Part shown: positions 61,453-64,000 of the stretch, piece by piece
How positions within the stretch are numbered: position 1 is the first letter of the stretch
Layout: every line of letters begins with the position of its first letter
NCBI RefSeq assembly: GCF_014189535.1
Contig: NZ_CP050307.1
Span: 1,984,001-2,048,000, forward strand
Origin: Rhizobium lusitanum
GTDB taxonomy: Bacteria > Pseudomonadota > Alphaproteobacteria > Rhizobiales > Rhizobiaceae
Direction: 5' to 3'
DNA length: 64,000 nucleotides
Notes under the pieces: generated by a model
The model's input: the letters and a program-made list of their open reading frames with translations, nothing else
Database searches by the model: none
Told to the model about the DNA's origin: nothing
Made by a program: the position numbers and the translations under genes

Positions 61453-63645
61453 ATGCAGACAGCACGAAGCATCTTGATATGGGCTGCCGTTTCCCTATGC
61501 GGCATCGTGCTGATCACATTACCGGTCAACCTGCAAACCCAACTTATCGCCAGCGTGGTAGCCGTCACCTTCATGGCCGTCATCAAGGTCCTGAAACGCC
61601 AGGGCACCTGGCGGCTGGTTGCGCTCGCTCTGGGCACTTCGATCGTGTTGCGCTATGTCTACTGGCGCACGACCAGCACCCTGCCGCCTGTCAACCAGCC
61701 CGAAAACTTCATCCCCGGCCTGCTGCTTTATCTTGCGGAAATGTACAACGTGGCGATGCTGATGCTCAGCCTGTTCATCGTTGCAACGCCCCTACCATCA
61801 CGCCCTGCCCGGGCAGCGAAGGTGCAGCACTTTCCTTCCGTCGACGTCTTCGTTCCGTCCTACAACGAAGATATCAACCTTCTGGCCAATACATTGGCTT
61901 CAGCCAAGGCGATGGACTATCCGGCCGACAAGCTCCAGGTCTGGCTGCTCGACGACGGCGGCACACTGCAGAAACGCAACTCTACCAAGATCCTGGAATC
62001 GCAGACGGCGATTGCGCGTCACAACGAGCTCCAGCAGCTTTGCCAGGAACTCGATGTCAAATATCTGACGCGTGAGCGCAACGAACATGCCAAGGCTGGA
62101 AATCTCAACAATGGCCTTCAACACTCGAGCGGCGACCTGATCGCCGTCTTCGACGCCGACCACGCGCCGGCTCGCGATTTTCTGCTTGAAACCGTTGGCT
62201 ATTTTGAAGACGATCCGAAGCTCTTTCTCGTTCAGACGCCGCATTTTTTCATAAATCCCGATCCGCTGGAACGCAATCTGCAGACCTTCGACAACATGCC
62301 GAGTGAGAACGAGATGTTCTACGGCATCATCCAGCGCGGCCTGGACAAATGGAATGCAGCCTTCTTCTGCGGTTCAGCGGCGGTGTTGAGCCGTAAGGCA
62401 CTCGAATCCCAAAGCGGCTTCAGCGGCATCAGCATCACCGAGGATTGCGAAACGGCACTGGCGCTGCACGGCGCCGGTTGGAACAGCATCTATGTCGACA
62501 AGCCGCTCATTGCCGGTTTGCAGCCTGCGACATTCGCGAGCTTCATCGGCCAGCGCAGCCGTTGGGCGCAGGGCATGATGCAAATCCTGCGTTTTCGCTT
62601 CCCGTTGCTGAAGCGTGGGCTCACCTTGCCGCAGCGTCTTTGCTACATGTCATCCACGCTTTTCTGGCTTTTTCCCTTCCCGCGCGCCATTTTCCTGTTC
62701 GCACCGCTATTCTATCTGTTCTTCGATCTGGAGATCTTCACCGCGTCCGGCAGCGAATTCCTCGCCTATACGCTGGCCTACATGCTCGTGAACTTGATGA
62801 TGCAGAACTATCTTTATGGCTCCTTCCGCTGGCCGTGGATTTCGGAACTCTACGAATATGTGCAGATGGTGCATTTGCTGCCTGCCGTCGTTTCGGTGAT
62901 CTTCAATCCACGAAAGCCGACCTTCAAGGTCACGGCCAAGGATGAATCGATATCGGTCAGCCGCCTTTCCGAGATCAGCCGTCCCTTCTTCGTCATTTTT
63001 GCGGTGCAGGTCATCGCGCTTGTGATCACGATATATCGCATCTATGCCGAGCCCTATAAGGCGGATGTGACGCTTGTCGTCGGCGGTTGGAACCTCATCA
63101 ATCTGATCTTGGCCGGTTGCGCATTGGGCGTTGTGTCGGAGCGCGGCGAACGATCCTCCTCCCGTCGCATCAGGGTCGATCGCCGCAGCGAACTGGGCGT
63201 CAACGACAAGTGGCATACCGCCTCGATCGAGGATGTTTCAGTCCATGGTGCACGGCTTAACGTGTTCAACAAGGAGCTCGATCCGTTGGTTGTCGGTACG
63301 GAGGCGACACTGCGCTTTCAACCTTATGGTGGCGGCGAGATGCAAACCCTGCCGATCATGGTGCGCAATATCCATCCGTCCGGTGAAATCACGACGATCG
63401 GGTGTCAGTATGTGCCCAAGGGCGCATCGGATCATCGCTTGATCGCGGATCTGGTATTTGCAAATTCCGATCAATGGACGCAATTTCAGAAGGGTCGCCG
63501 CCGCAATCCCGGTATCATTCGCGGGACGATCTGGTTCCTGGGATTGTCGCTGTACCAGACGAGCCGTGGGCTGCTTTATTTCTTCCGTGGCATGCGACCG
63601 GAGCGGGAGGCCCAGCAGCAAAAGGCAAAGGCAGGTAACGGATGA
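61453..63645 (+). CDS. bcsA: Cellulose synthase catalytic subunit BcsA
   Basis: 730 residues from the ATG at 61453, after AAGGAA. GT2 glycosyltransferase residues: LLDDGG (Asp167/168), FDADHAP (234-236), TED (329-331) and QRSRW (367-371). About eight helices translocate the glucan. The C-terminal PilZ domain has RRIRVDRR and DVSVHGAR, the c-di-GMP-binding pattern, so activity depends on c-di-GMP. It polymerises UDP-glucose to beta-1,4-glucan in the inner membrane. The stop overlaps bcsB as ATGA. Confidence 0.96.
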   Translation: MQTARSILIWAAVSLCGIVLITLPVNLQTQLIASVVAVTFMAVIKVLKRQGTWRLVALALGTSIVLRYVYWRTTSTLPPVNQPENFIPGLLLYLAEMYNVAMLMLSLFIVATPLPSRPARAAKVQHFPSVDVFVPSYNEDINLLANTLASAKAMDYPADKLQVWLLDDGGTLQKRNSTKILESQTAIARHNELQQLCQELDVKYLTRERNEHAKAGNLNNGLQHSSGDLIAVFDADHAPARDFLLETVGYFEDDPKLFLVQTPHFFINPDPLERNLQTFDNMPSENEMFYGIIQRGLDKWNAAFFCGSAAVLSRKALESQSGFSGISITEDCETALALHGAGWNSIYVDKPLIAGLQPATFASFIGQRSRWAQGMMQILRFRFPLLKRGLTLPQRLCYMSSTLFWLFPFPRAIFLFAPLFYLFFDLEIFTASGSEFLAYTLAYMLVNLMMQNYLYGSFRWPWISELYEYVQMVHLLPAVVSVIFNPRKPTFKVTAKDESISVSRLSEISRPFFVIFAVQVIALVITIYRIYAEPYKADVTLVVGGWNLINLILAGCALGVVSERGERSSSRRIRVDRRSELGVNDKWHTASIEDVSVHGARLNVFNKELDPLVVGTEATLRFQPYGGGEMQTLPIMVRNIHPSGEITTIGCQYVPKGASDHRLIADLVFANSDQWTQFQKGRRRNPGIIRGTIWFLGLSLYQTSRGLLYFFRGMRPEREAQQQKAKAGNG

Positions 63646-64000
63646 AAGCAATCCTTTCAGCTGTCGTTTTGGCAATCGCTGCCGCCACGCTTGCCAACGC
63701 GCAGACACAGCCTTTCGACATGTCGCGGGAACGGCCGCAGACGTCAGCTCCGACCGTGTCGCCGGCAATCATACCTCTGCCGACGCGAACCGTCTCTGCT
63801 CCCAATGAGGCTGCCGCGACATCCGCCAACAGCGATTTCCAGAGATATGTCATACCCTTTGCGAAGTTTCGGCTGGAAGGCGAATATGATCGAAAATCAT
63901 GGTCGATCTACCTGACCCCAGAACAGGCCGCGGCGCCCGCCAAATTCAATTTCGCCTATCAGAATGCCGTGGTCGTCGCGCCCGAAGCATCACAACTGAC
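63642..64000 (+). CDS. bcsB: Cellulose synthase periplasmic subunit BcsB, cut by window edge
   Basis: About 119 N-terminal residues are visible. A signal peptide (MKAILSAVVLAIAAATLANA) precedes a proline-rich segment and FQRYVIPFAKFRLEGEYDRK. BcsB guides the nascent glucan through the periplasm in complex with BcsA. The gene begins at the ATGA overlap with bcsA, as in other cellulose operons. Confidence 0.87.
   Translation, partial: MKAILSAVVLAIAAATLANAQTQPFDMSRERPQTSAPTVSPAIIPLPTRTVSAPNEAAATSANSDFQRYVIPFAKFRLEGEYDRKSWSIYLTPEQAAAPAKFNFAYQNAVVVAPEASQL

Overview
The window looks like a Rhizobiaceae genome (Rhizobium/Agrobacterium type). It is GC-rich and densely packed with ABC uptake operons for polyamines and sugars. 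It also carries a cellulose operon of the bcsN-bcsA-bcsB type, ExoD, glutathione-independent formaldehyde dehydrogenase and several rhizobial-style regulators. The replicon (chromosome, chromid or large plasmid) cannot be told from the sequence. No rRNA, tRNA or CRISPR array was seen.

Layout. 1-2970 (minus): a small, visibly more AT-rich operon of a YqcI/YcgG-family (heme N-oxygenase-like) protein, a PLP decarboxylase and an EamA-type transporter that runs off the left edge. 3217-11540: a putrescine-type uptake and catabolism block (potFGHI-like transporter and class III aminotransferase on minus; aldehyde dehydrogenase and M20 amidohydrolase on plus), with a dyad in the divergent promoter. 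11584-14101: a LuxR-type regulator whose upstream region is split by an IS3-family element with 24-bp inverted repeats and a 3-bp target duplication. 14578-15768: fdhA with a clear terminator. 16343-27769 (plus): a nine-gene SorC-regulated carbohydrate or polyol operon (ABC importer, regulator, aldo/keto reductase, GlpD/EryB-like dehydrogenase, class I aldolase, FGGY kinase, GMC oxidoreductase).

28073-38013 (minus): a second PotABCD-like transporter followed by an isochorismatase-like hydrolase, a MarR regulator and a GH3 glucosidase, preceded by a large GH63-like glycosidase. A near-identical 20-bp motif occurs twice upstream of the transporter. 38031-38375 is a decayed glycosidase remnant. 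38545-44688 (minus): an orphan sugar-binding protein behind a GGDEF-EAL protein, then CheW and a chemoreceptor, which suggests a sugar-sensing chemotaxis and c-di-GMP block. 45072-49666: an IS5-type transposase remnant, a TerC/Alx-family membrane protein with a hairpin leader, a small secreted protein, ExoD and an MscS-type channel. 50029-53150: a frameshifted SnoaL-like gene, an MBL-fold protein lacking the canonical histidines, a DsbA-like protein and a divergent LysR regulator.

53415-58616: a membrane-maintenance operon (pspA-like, yiaA-like, three-domain acyltransferase/acyl-ACP ligase) divergent from a TetR regulator, with three copies of a 13-bp operator between them. 58949-64000: DoxX, a YkgJ-like cysteine-cluster protein, a LysR fragment and the start of the cellulose operon, cut by the right edge inside bcsB.

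The most promising leads for something undescribed are the N-oxygenase/decarboxylase/exporter operon, the SorC-regulated hybrid of ery-like and lsr-like functions, and the TetR/PspA/acyltransferase module.
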